A stretch of 64,000 nt of DNA, taken from contig VXMD01000074.1 of assembly GCA_009841255.1 (NCBI GenBank), positions 1-64,000 on the forward strand. The letters are read 5' to 3'. Below are positions 25,567 through 33,167 of this stretch, one piece after another. The stretch is from Candidatus Poribacteria bacterium (GTDB lineage: Bacteria > Poribacteria > WGA-4E > WGA-3G). Numbering within the stretch: position 1 is the first letter of the stretch; every line of letters starts with the position of its first letter. A program made the translations under genes and the position numbers. The notes under the pieces were generated by a model. It saw only the letters and a list, made by a program, of their open reading frames with translations, searched no databases and was not told where the DNA came from.

Positions 25567-26497
25567 CCAGCCGTTCTACATGCGCCACAACGGATTCAGA
25601 TATCCCCTCCAAACTATAACCGCCCTCTAACGCAGAAACGACGCGCCCCGATGCGGTCTCCTCGGCAAGTTCAAGAATTAGATCCGTCAATGTGGAAAAT
25701 CCGTCTGCCGTGAGTTCAGTCCCGGCGAGCGGGTCGAGGTAATGTGCGTCGAATCCGGCTGAAATTAATACGATCTCAGGTGAAAAATCTCTTAAAGCGG
25801 GGATAAGCACATCCGTAAAGACTGAGACGTATTCTTGATCACCGCTTCCCGCGAGCATCGGCACGTTCAGGGTTGTACCACGTGCTTTTCCGCTGCCCTG
25901 CTCGTAGCTTGAACCTGTGCCGGGATAGAGCGGCGATTGGTGGATAGAAAAAAAGAAGACCGTTTCATCTTCATAGAAAATGTCTTGTGTGCCGTTTCCG
26001 TGGTGGACATCCCAGTCGACAATCGCGACCTTTCCAACCCCGTGTTCGCGCTGAAGATAACGAGCGGCAATTGCGATATTGTTGAACAAGCAAAACCCCA
26101 TGCTCCGGTTCTGTGAGGCATGGTGTCCGGGGGGACGGACCATGGCAAAACCGTTTTTCACGGTTCCCGTTGCGACGGCGTCTGCGACACGTAGCACTCC
26201 ACCTGTAGAGAGTTTTGCTATATCGAACGAAGCCTTCACGACGGGTGTATCGTAGGTGAGCGGAGCTTCGTGTTCGCAGTAGTACCGAATGTGTTCAGGG
26301 TAGGTTGGTTCGTGTGCGTAGCAGAGTTGCGTGACACTTGCGGGTGTCGGTTCGATGGAGTGCAACTGTTCCCAGACATCGCTTCCCTGAAGTGCGGATA
26401 GACTGACGCGTAATCGATCGGGTCGTTCCGGGTGATTTGGACCGGTGTCGTGATTAAGGTAGTCTGGATGATAGGCGAACCCTGTTTTTTCTGTCAT
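25550..26497 (-). CDS. Histone-deacetylase-fold amidohydrolase
   Basis: This 315-aa member of the HDAC/acetoin-utilisation/acetylpolyamine amidohydrolase family begins T-G-F-A-Y-H-P-D-Y-L-N-H-D. It has R-P-P-G-H-H-A (catalytic His pair), G-F-C-L-F-N-N-I-A-I-A-A, I-V-D-W-D-V-H-H-G-N-G-T (zinc Asp and His) and I-S-A-G-F-D-A-H (zinc Asp). The usual metal site is complete. It removes acetyl groups from polyamines or lysines; which one is unknown. The start overlaps the stop of the upstream DNA methyltransferase by 4 bp and has no ribosome site of its own, so it is translationally coupled. The gene end overlaps the convergent ubiE-like gene by 17 bp. Confidence 0.88.
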   Translation of the reverse strand: MTEKTGFAYHPDYLNHDTGPNHPERPDRLRVSLSALQGSDVWEQLHSIEPTPASVTQLCYAHEPTYPEHIRYYCEHEAPLTYDTPVVKASFDIAKLSTGGVLRVADAVATGTVKNGFAMVRPPGHHASQNRSMGFCLFNNIAIAARYLQREHGVGKVAIVDWDVHHGNGTQDIFYEDETVFFFSIHQSPLYPGTGSSYEQGSGKARGTTLNVPMLAGSGDQEYVSVFTDVLIPALRDFSPEIVLISAGFDAHYLDPLAGTELTADGFSTLTDLILELAEETASGRVVSALEGGYSLEGISESVVAHVERLAKNSV

Positions 26498-28002
26498 GTA
26501 TATGCTTGGTCCTTTTGAGTGTCATGTGATTCTCTAAACGATAGAATCTTTTTGATTTTCCCCGGCTGTGCCCAATTGCATTTGCCTGCACCATTGAGCT
26601 GCCGCAACAATTTCGGGATTTCGGGGTTCTCAAGCGCACGCTTAATCTCGTGTGCGGTATCTTCAGACCAGCACGGGATGAACGCATGCATCGATTGGTT
26701 CCCTTGCCATGCTTGTCCATCTACACAGCTCAGGACAACTGGGTTAAACCGACTTCTCCCGTACGCCTCCCACATCACTTTGAACGGTGCAAACGAATAG
26801 GAACCAACACCGAACAGTGCCCACCAATACCCTCTGTCAATCGTTGAACGAAGAAGCGTTCCCCGTCGGGATCGTAGTGTTTCTTGAGCGTTGTGGAGGT
26901 GTTCTTTCAAGGGGACATGCTGTTCAATCTGATGCCGCGTGAGAGGTTTTCCGGTTTGCTGATGATACGGTAGAAGTATCCATCTGTGAGGGAACAATAC
27001 ATCTTGTCGCCAGACCTCCTTTGTCGCGAGTGGATATAGAAATGCTTCAGGGAGGTGCAAGGGCTTGTCTTGAAAAATAAAAACGCTGTTGGCACCGCAT
27101 GTATTCACACCCTGTCGCGGTATTTGTGCCGAGGACACGTTGAGGTCAACGGTTATCCCTGTATTCAGTTCGTTGAGGTCCCGCACGACCCGCCATGGGT
27201 CTGCAGCGTTTTTGAGTGGTAAAGCCTTATGTTCAGTCCATTTTCCATCCACTTCCTTGAAATACGTAACCGGGAAAGTCTGACGCGTATCGCACCGAAA
27301 TTTCGCGCAACCGTATGACGTGCCGACCCCTTCAAATACGCGTGTCGACGTGAATTCATAGACCGTGTCTACGGCGAAATCGCGCTGATTTGCGCGGTAA
27401 TTTCTAAAACCGTTATGGGCGCCATCACCGAAAAAGAGGGAAAGTGGGAGATAGAAACACCCAACGCCGTTCTTTTTTAGCAACTGACCGAGAGCGATCT
27501 TTAAAACGAGTGCGGCGAGGTCGATACGAGAGGAACCTAAGAGCAATTGCTGTCTGTCTGGCACTAACCCTTCTGTGAGAAAAAAAGGTTTCACACGCGC
27601 TTTGTAATCCGAGGGCATATCCGCAAAATTCATCCACGGCGGGTTCCCGATAAGTAGGTCATATTTTCCCGCGTGCGGTTCCATAATCACATCTTGGCAG
27701 AAGAGTTGGGATACTGGGAAATCAACCTCGAATTCTTGTTTGGCGTTCTTTCTAAACCACGCCAGATGGGCAGCGTTCATCTCGATGAGCGTTAGGCGTG
27801 ATAAGCGTTCAGAGGTGATAGGGACACCTCTACGACGTGCGAGGTCCAGAAGTGCGAGAATGAATGCCCCTTTCCCTGCTGTGGGGTCACAGATGTGTGC
27901 CCCGTCAATCCATGCGTCGAAGATATCCCATTTGTTGATGAGCCATTTTGCCCATTTCAGTGGGGTAAAGACCTCTCCAATGGTCGTTGATTTATCCAAC
28001 AT
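26494..28002 (-). CDS. N6-adenine DNA methyltransferase (gamma type, N-P-P-W)
   Basis: This 502-aa enzyme has D-P-T-A-G-K-G-A-F-I-L (SAM motif I) near residue 40 and L-I-G-N-P-P-W-M-N-F (motif IV catalytic N-P-P-W) near residue 118. The order I then IV matches gamma-class enzymes of the Eco57I/TaqI type. The C-terminal ~300 residues are probably target recognition. The start is placed at M-L-D-K-S-T-T-I-G-E-V-F-T-P since the V-F-T-P motif normally lies close to the N-terminus; an upstream ATG at 28080 would overlap the LamG gene and is less likely. No ribosome site is evident. It overlaps the HDAC-fold gene by 4 bp. No endonuclease domain is visible, though a type IIG arrangement with a degraded nuclease cannot be excluded. 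Confidence 0.8.
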   Translation of the reverse strand: MLDKSTTIGEVFTPLKWAKWLINKWDIFDAWIDGAHICDPTAGKGAFILALLDLARRRGVPITSERLSRLTLIEMNAAHLAWFRKNAKQEFEVDFPVSQLFCQDVIMEPHAGKYDLLIGNPPWMNFADMPSDYKARVKPFFLTEGLVPDRQQLLLGSSRIDLAALVLKIALGQLLKKNGVGCFYLPLSLFFGDGAHNGFRNYRANQRDFAVDTVYEFTSTRVFEGVGTSYGCAKFRCDTRQTFPVTYFKEVDGKWTEHKALPLKNAADPWRVVRDLNELNTGITVDLNVSSAQIPRQGVNTCGANSVFIFQDKPLHLPEAFLYPLATKEVWRQDVLFPHRWILLPYHQQTGKPLTRHQIEQHVPLKEHLHNAQETLRSRRGTLLRSTIDRGYWWALFGVGSYSFAPFKVMWEAYGRSRFNPVVLSCVDGQAWQGNQSMHAFIPCWSEDTAHEIKRALENPEIPKLLRQLNGAGKCNWAQPGKIKKILSFRESHDTQKDQAYT

Positions 28003-28052
28003 AGAGTTGTAAATTGGGGTTGTAGGTGTCCCGTAATATCGCGAGTTTCCGT

Positions 28053-28823
28053 TTATCGAGCGGTCTTCACTCTTGCCCATGTCGTTGCTAATTTGTCTTC
28101 TGGCTCGACAGCGAAAGCCTCGTCCCATCCGTTCAGTAGTTGCTGGATCTCATCTGCCTCAAGTGCACGGCTGAGAAGAACAATCTCGTCAATGCCGCCG
28201 GTGAATGACTCTGGACCGAATTTAAGTTGCAATACCTGCCCCACGGCGACCTTGCCACCCCACTCTGGTTTCCAATCTGTCTTATCGGCTGCCAATGCGC
28301 CCTTTTTGCTCTCAGGTTCGCCGTCAACATACATCTCAACGTTTGTGCCGTCGTAAGTTCCTGCAACATGGTGCCACTTTCCCTGTTCCAGTTCTGTTTT
28401 GCCGTAGAATCCGGGTGTAATCCCATTGGCTGTCCAGACTCTGAAAGAGAAACCGTCAGGTATCGGTTCACCACCAGACTGGTCTTCTAACAGATAGGCA
28501 CCGTTTTTTCTGACACCGGTATCTGAATCGGCATCGACTCGGAACCAAGCAGCCACGGTCAATTCAGCTGATATGCTCTGAAGGCTTTTTGAATCTGACA
28601 CATCAATGCTACCACCGCCACCCGCGACGACGGCTTTACCAAATTTACCGTTCTCAAATTTAAAATTCCCGACAATCTTTCCGTCGTTGCCGTTGCCAGA
28701 TGCGTCTTTAACATCGCCTTCAAAGAGCCATACGCCAACGATTGCCGGATCGTCCTCTTCCAATGCCCATGAAACGGCGCAAAGGCATAAAAGCAATGCG
28801 ACACCTATATATAATAGTTTCAT
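28053..28823 (-). CDS. Secreted LamG-domain protein with conserved tail
   Basis: This 256-aa protein has a 17-residue signal peptide (M-K-L-L-Y-I-G-V-A-L-L-L-C-L-C), with the start fixed by GGAGG 8 nt upstream. The mature part is a LamG/concanavalin-like domain: G-V-W-L-F-E-G-D-V-K-D-A-S-G-N-G-N-D-G, V-A-A-W-F-R-V-D-A-D, W-H-H-V-A-G-T-Y-D-G-T and F-T-G-G-I-D-E-I-V-L-L-S-R-A-L. It ends E-D-K-L-A-T-T-W-A-R-V-K, sharing the tail motif of the two proteins at 20.8-22.4 kb. Such domains bind carbohydrate or protein ligands; no catalytic part is present. It is located 50 bp upstream of the DNA methyltransferase on the same strand and may share a transcript. Confidence 0.85.
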   Translation of the reverse strand: MKLLYIGVALLLCLCAVSWALEEDDPAIVGVWLFEGDVKDASGNGNDGKIVGNFKFENGKFGKAVVAGGGGSIDVSDSKSLQSISAELTVAAWFRVDADSDTGVRKNGAYLLEDQSGGEPIPDGFSFRVWTANGITPGFYGKTELEQGKWHHVAGTYDGTNVEMYVDGEPESKKGALAADKTDWKPEWGGKVAVGQVLQLKFGPESFTGGIDEIVLLSRALEADEIQQLLNGWDEAFAVEPEDKLATTWARVKTAR

Positions 28824-28999
28824 TTGAAATCCTCCATGAAATACGAAATCCCAAAATCTTAATGTGAGCATCAAATAAACAGGTTTTCCTGTATTCGTTC
28901 TGTATAAGATATTATATCACACTTCCCTATTTTTAGCAGACGCTTTTTCTACGGGAAAGCGGAGAGCAACACACCTAAATTCAGGGGCGACAAATTTTC

Positions 29000-29028
29000 T
29001 TGCGGATTCACGTGAAATGTGCTAAACT
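29000..29028 (+). promoter_or_regulatory. Possible promoter for the radical SAM gene group
   Basis: TTGCGG (29000-29005) and TAAACT (29023-29028) are spaced by 17 nt, about 55 nt before the start at 29084. A TTCACGTGAA palindrome (29007-29016) lies in the spacer. The match to consensus is moderate. Confidence 0.4.
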
Positions 29029-29083
29029 TTAAGACATCTCTGAAGACTATGCTACGAGGTTAAGGTAACAAGAGGGTAATTTG

Positions 29084-30373
29084 ATGGTTCAACAGAATAC
29101 ACCGCGCGCATTTCATGTGATGACAAAGCCGATCGGGCCGATATGCAATTTGGATTGCGAGTACTGCTTCTATCTCGATAAAGAGGAACTCTATCCCGAA
29201 ACGCGTTCCTTCCGCATGACTGACGAAATTTTGGAAAACTACGTCAAGCAATATATAGAGGCACAGGAGACCAACGAAGTCACATTCGCATGGCAAGGTG
29301 GAGAACCCACGTTGATGGGGGTGGACTTCTTCCGACAGGCAGTCAGATACCAGCAGAAGTATAGACGTCCGGGTATGCAGATCCAAAATACGTTTCAGAC
29401 GAATGCGACGCTCCTCGACGATGAATGGGCGGAGTTGTTCAAGCGGAACAAATTTTTGATCGGGGTCAGTATCGACGGACCTCCGGAAATTCACGATAAA
29501 TATCGGTATGACAAACGCGGTCGCCCCTCCTCTGAACAGGTAATTCGCGGGTTGCGTGTCTTGCAGCAGCATCGGGTCGATTACAATATACTTTGTGTCG
29601 TCAATAATCACAACGCTGAGTATCCGCTGGAGGTCTACAACTACTTCAAAGAACTCGGTGCAGAGTTTATGCAGTTTATTCCAGCAGTCGAGCATTTCGG
29701 TGGCAAGAATGTGTCCCCGCGTTCCGTCACGGCGCGCCAGTACGGCAAATTCCTTTGTGCTATTTTCGATGAATGGGTCGTAAACGACATCGGAAGGATT
29801 TTCGTCCAGATTTTTGATATCGCACTCGAGGCATGGTTGGGCTATAATCCGAGCCTCTGCGTTTTCAATGAAACCTGTGGGAATGCCCTCGCAATTGAGC
29901 ATAACGGCGATCTCTACTCCTGTGACCATTATGTCACACCCCACTATCACGTCGGAAACATTGCGGACAACACGATTGCTGAGATGGTGGATTCAACGTT
30001 TCAACGCAAATTCGGGACCGATAAACGCGATACGCTGCCCGAATACTGTCGGAGTTGCGAAGTGAAGTTTGTCTGTAACGGCGGCTGTCCAAAGAACCGA
30101 TTCATCAAAACGCCTACGGGTGAAGATGGCTTGAACTACCTCTGCGCTGGCTATAAGCAGTTTTTCAATCACATTGACGAACCGATGAAGATGATGGCGT
30201 CCGCACTTCAGGCGGGACGCCCTGCGAATAGTATCATACCGATCCTGCGTCAACGTCAGCAGGAGAAAACCCGAGCCACGGCTTCAATCAGCTCACAGAA
30301 AGTCGGACGAAACTCGCCGTGTCCGTGCGGTAGCGGTCGAAAGTATAAGCAGTGTTGCTTGAATAAGAAGTAA
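29084..30373 (+). CDS. Radical SAM/SPASM maturase (anSME-like) with SEC-C tail
   Basis: This 429-aa enzyme resembles anaerobic sulfatase-maturating enzymes. C-N-L-D-C-E-Y-C-F-Y near residue 25 is the radical SAM C-x3-C-x2-C cluster site. W-Q-G-G-E-P-T binds SAM. Q-T-N-A-T-L-L and G-V-S-I-D-G-P are family blocks, and C-terminal Cys clusters (C-D-H-Y, C-R-S-C-E-V-K-F-V-C-N-G-G-C-P) form the SPASM auxiliary cluster sites. The last ~22 residues, with S-P-C-P-C-G-S-G and Y-K-Q-C-C, are a SEC-C zinc motif, not part of usual anSME. ATG 29084 follows AGAGGG; a TTG one codon earlier is possible. anSMEs convert Cys or Ser to formylglycine in sulfatases, but no sulfatase is in the window, so the substrate is elsewhere or different. 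Confidence 0.85.
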   Translation: MVQQNTPRAFHVMTKPIGPICNLDCEYCFYLDKEELYPETRSFRMTDEILENYVKQYIEAQETNEVTFAWQGGEPTLMGVDFFRQAVRYQQKYRRPGMQIQNTFQTNATLLDDEWAELFKRNKFLIGVSIDGPPEIHDKYRYDKRGRPSSEQVIRGLRVLQQHRVDYNILCVVNNHNAEYPLEVYNYFKELGAEFMQFIPAVEHFGGKNVSPRSVTARQYGKFLCAIFDEWVVNDIGRIFVQIFDIALEAWLGYNPSLCVFNETCGNALAIEHNGDLYSCDHYVTPHYHVGNIADNTIAEMVDSTFQRKFGTDKRDTLPEYCRSCEVKFVCNGGCPKNRFIKTPTGEDGLNYLCAGYKQFFNHIDEPMKMMASALQAGRPANSIIPILRQRQQEKTRATASISSQKVGRNSPCPCGSGRKYKQCCLNKK

Positions 30374-30403
30374 CAGAGCATCCAGAGTTAAAGGGATAAA
30401 ATC

Positions 30404-30991
30404 TTGTCGAAAAACGTAATCGTCGTAGCGGGTCCAAACGGCTCTGGCAAAACGACATTCGCTCGTGAATATCTTCTCGATTCAGAGGTTTCCGAATACA
30501 TCAGTGCCGACGCAATCGCGGAAAGGCTGGTATCCAGGCCAGAGGAAATGGACAGGGTCAAGATTCAAGCGGGTCGACTCTTCATACAAGAAATCCGAGA
30601 ACTCATTGAAGCGGAGAAAGATTTTGCCGTGGAAGTGACGCTTGCCGGGAAAGGCTTTGCAAGAATTATCTCTCGACTAAAGCGTGCTGGCTATACAGTC
30701 GCGATCGTCTTTATTTTCCTCAAATCTGCTGAGACATGTGTCGCGCGGGTACGGAATCGGGTGAGCGCGGGTGGGCACCATGTGCCGACAGAAGATGTCG
30801 TGCGTCGTTTTTATCGGAGCAAGCACAACTTTTGGTATACCTATAGAAATCTGGTAGATCGGTGGAGCCTTTTCTATAACTCTGTGGAACACTTTCAGGA
30901 AGTCGCTTCTGGTGAAGGTAACAGTGTTACGGTAACAAACGAAACTTTCTTTGAATTGTTTATACGAGACATTGACAATGGAGGTTCATAA
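30404..30991 (+). CDS. Zeta-toxin-like P-loop kinase
   Basis: This 195-aa protein has Walker A G-P-N-G-S-G-K-T-T-F (residues 10-19), an I-S-A-D-A-I-A-E-R-L segment, F-A-V-E-V-T-L-A-G-K-G (Walker-B-like) and R-V-R-N-R-V-S-A-G-G-H-H-V-P as lid. This matches the zeta-toxin/AAA kinase family; zeta toxins phosphorylate UDP-N-acetylglucosamine and block peptidoglycan synthesis. It starts at TTG, with AAGGG 9 nt upstream. The next small gene begins on its final base. Small chromosomal family members often occur with a short helical partner, and whether this pair is a toxin-antitoxin or a housekeeping kinase pair is not shown by sequence. Confidence 0.75.
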   Translation: MSKNVIVVAGPNGSGKTTFAREYLLDSEVSEYISADAIAERLVSRPEEMDRVKIQAGRLFIQEIRELIEAEKDFAVEVTLAGKGFARIISRLKRAGYTVAIVFIFLKSAETCVARVRNRVSAGGHHVPTEDVVRRFYRSKHNFWYTYRNLVDRWSLFYNSVEHFQEVASGEGNSVTVTNETFFELFIRDIDNGGS

Positions 30992-31218
30992 TGTGTCAAG
31001 ATGAACTCAGCCTTGAAACCCATAAATGGTCACGTGAGATGCTGCGGATCGGCAATCGCGCCGTCAAAAAAGCGCAGGAAGAAAACCGCAAAAAAGGGAT
31101 TCCGAATGTGTATGATTTCAATGGGCATCGTTACTATGAACTCCCGAATGGTGAACTGACGAAAGAAGATCCATATCCCTTAGGAAAAGAAAGGGACGCG
31201 AAAGAGGAAAAATGTTAA
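30991..31218 (+). CDS. Small partner of the zeta-like kinase
   Basis: This 75-aa hydrophilic protein begins M-C-Q-D-E-L-S-L-E-T-H-K-W-S-R-E-M and is helical and charged in its first half (A-V-K-K-A-Q-E-E-N-R-K-K). A segment Y-D-F-N-G-H-R-Y-Y-E-L-P-N-G-E-L follows. GGAGG lies just before the ATG, and the gene overlaps the kinase stop by one base and the isomerase start by 7 bp. Its position and size suit an antitoxin-like partner. I recognise no named antitoxin family, and the kinase-first order differs from classical epsilon-zeta operons. Confidence 0.65.
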   Translation: MCQDELSLETHKWSREMLRIGNRAVKKAQEENRKKGIPNVYDFNGHRYYELPNGELTKEDPYPLGKERDAKEEKC

Positions 31219-31985
31219 CTATCTGTTACGATCCGTACTCTGGCACATTGGGTAGATTCACGCGTGCCGAGATTTTTGATCTCGTCGCTGATGCAGGCTA
31301 CGAGGGTATCAATATCCCCGTGAATTCCGGTTTTCTCGGTGAACTCTCGACTGCGGAGATAGATGACGCGGTTAACCTTGCCGAGAAGCACAATCTCGTT
31401 GCCCCAACGATCGGCTTCGGCAATCATATTTTGACAACGCCTGCCCGACAAACGGAAGCATTGCAGCACTTTGAGATCGTCCTTGAGGTCGCACGCCGAT
31501 TCGATGCTGAGGTTATTGGGGTGTGGGTGAATCCGTCCGAAGGTGTGTCGCGAGAGGAATCTCTGGACGCACTTGCCGATAGTCTGGCGCAGATGATACC
31601 CGCTTGCAACGAAAATGGAATGAAAATTGCGCTTGAATTTGAGAAGGGGTGTCCGCTGGATAACTATCGCGAGGGTGTGGCATTCGTTGAGGATACGGGT
31701 CTGCAGGTCTATCTGACGTGTGATACGTATCATCTTTTCAATGATGGAGCTGAACCGCACACGGCGGTGCACGCCATGAAGACGTGCCTTGGTGATGTCC
31801 ATGTATCAGGGAGTAACCGGGGTGAACCGGGGGGCGGCGTTTTCGATTTTGAAACGTTTGCGCAAGGTTTGAAGGAGATCGGTTTTTCAGGTCCGCTGGT
31901 TGTCCAGTACAAGATGGAAGGGGTCGCGAGTATTGCACGCAGCTGTGAGTTTACCAAAAAGTTTCGAGCGATGATACAAGCATAG
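31212..31985 (+). CDS. Sugar phosphate isomerase/epimerase (second copy)
   Basis: This 257-aa TIM-barrel protein belongs to the xylose-isomerase-like family. Y-E-G-I-N-I-P-V, V-I-G-V-W-V-N-P, I-A-L-E-F-E-K-G-C, V-Y-L-T-C-D-T-Y-H-L-F and V-H-V-S-G-S-N-R-G-E-P-G are at the expected barrel strands, giving the Glu, Asp-His and His metal ligands. It is cytosolic. The start overlaps the small partner gene by 7 bp (ATGTTAA), with GAGGAAA upstream, so it belongs to the same transcript as the kinase pair and radical SAM gene. It is only distantly related to the 19723 protein. Substrate unknown. Confidence 0.82.
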   Translation: MLTICYDPYSGTLGRFTRAEIFDLVADAGYEGINIPVNSGFLGELSTAEIDDAVNLAEKHNLVAPTIGFGNHILTTPARQTEALQHFEIVLEVARRFDAEVIGVWVNPSEGVSREESLDALADSLAQMIPACNENGMKIALEFEKGCPLDNYREGVAFVEDTGLQVYLTCDTYHLFNDGAEPHTAVHAMKTCLGDVHVSGSNRGEPGGGVFDFETFAQGLKEIGFSGPLVVQYKMEGVASIARSCEFTKKFRAMIQA

Positions 31986-31999
31986 AGAGGAGATTTTAG

Positions 32000-33124
32000 A
32001 TGGAACGGGTTGTCGTTTTAATGTTCGCCTTTACCTTTATAATCGGGTATACCCACGCACACGTGACGGAGCATCCGTCGGTGGAAACAGACATCGGGGT
32101 TACAAACCCCTCCTACACTTTCATTGCGCATCATGAAGCCCCTGACATGAAACTTACCAGTGGGCAGGGCGCGCTGAAGTTCAAGGTGCTCTATACACGC
32201 GATCATTTCCCGCCAGAGGTCGTCTCCGCAATTGATAAAGCACACGGTGGGTTTGATGTGGACCGACGGGAAGGGAAAGGTGAAACCTATTTCGCACTGC
32301 CCGGCGTCGGCATCATCCAGATCAGTGCGGACCTGAAGACCACGCGACTCATTGAGACACCTCCCGCACTGAAAGACGCCAACGCACACTACACAACCGT
32401 CTGGGCAACCTCTACTGGGACACCTTACCTCTCTTTTCCCGCAAACGATGTCGGGAAGATTTTCACGACGACGATGGATGGTAAACTCGTTCATACACTG
32501 GAAGCTCCGAACGCAATGACTGATTTCGAGCATCAGGCGGTTAACACCTATTTCAGCGAGGGTGGGAAGTTTGTGCCGACCGGTATCACGCATATCGATG
32601 GAATGCTTTACGTTACGACGGGTTACTCCGATTTGGATTATATTCTCGGTGCGAAACTCACGAGTCTTGAACCGCTTGAGGCGAGTTGGTATCCGTTGGC
32701 ATTCGGCGGTAAAGGTGATGAACCCGGGCAATTCGGTACAGGACATCACATCACCGTGCCTTACGGCACAAATCGCTTGGATGCTTCCGATCGGGCGAAT
32801 GCGGAAATTGAACGTTACTCCCCAGATGGCACCTACTTGGAAACACTTCCGCTTATTAAAGGGTCATTTCCGTGTAGTATTGACTACGAAGCGGGATACG
32901 CTGTCGTGGCGTGTCTCTTCGGACCGAATAAAGAGAAAGGCGCGCCGCTCTATATCTTGGAGGGCAACAACCTTGTCTCAACGGTTATGTTAAAAGAAGA
33001 GTTGGGAGTGGAGACCTTCCAGCATCTGCATGGCGCGGTAATCCGTAAGATTGACGGCAAACTTTACATCATTGCGCAATCGTGGAACCCTGGGGATATT
33101 GTCGTTTTGGAACAGGTAATGTAG
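32000..33124 (+). CDS. Secreted beta-propeller protein
   Basis: This 374-aa protein has a signal peptide (M-E-R-V-V-V-L-M-F-A-F-T-F-I-I-G, cut near T-H-A-H) followed by repeats typical of NHL or six-bladed propeller proteins: G-V-G-I-I-Q-I-S-A-D-L, T-P-Y-L-S-F-P-A-N-D, V-P-T-G-I-T-H-I-D-G-M-L-Y-V-T-T-G-Y and H-H-I-T-V-P-Y-G. A His-rich stretch sits near the mature N-terminus. No catalytic residues can be named. GAGGAG precedes the ATG and the gene follows the isomerase by 14 bp, so both are probably co-transcribed. A periplasmic sensor or binding role is possible. Confidence 0.7.
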   Translation: MERVVVLMFAFTFIIGYTHAHVTEHPSVETDIGVTNPSYTFIAHHEAPDMKLTSGQGALKFKVLYTRDHFPPEVVSAIDKAHGGFDVDRREGKGETYFALPGVGIIQISADLKTTRLIETPPALKDANAHYTTVWATSTGTPYLSFPANDVGKIFTTTMDGKLVHTLEAPNAMTDFEHQAVNTYFSEGGKFVPTGITHIDGMLYVTTGYSDLDYILGAKLTSLEPLEASWYPLAFGGKGDEPGQFGTGHHITVPYGTNRLDASDRANAEIERYSPDGTYLETLPLIKGSFPCSIDYEAGYAVVACLFGPNKEKGAPLYILEGNNLVSTVMLKEELGVETFQHLHGAVIRKIDGKLYIIAQSWNPGDIVVLEQVM

Positions 33125-33139
33125 GTTCTCGCTCTGTAG

Positions 33140-33167
33140 GCGTAGACGCAGGGATTACGCTTATTTT
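33140..33167. terminator. Hairpin between convergent genes
   Basis: GCGTA (33140-33144) and TACGC (33156-33160) form a short stem followed by TTATTTT. It lies between the ends of the propeller and glycosyltransferase genes. It also resembles the hairpins seen upstream of thrC (49816-50026). Confidence 0.4.

Noticed and set aside
29060-29950. Long minus-strand ORF opposite the radical SAM gene
   Set aside because: It lies antisense to a protein with complete Cys motifs and has no recognisable domain or ribosome site.
32018-32749. 243-aa minus-strand ORF within the propeller gene
   Set aside because: Antisense to a gene with a signal peptide and good ribosome site; composition is Cys/Arg-rich and unlike real proteins.
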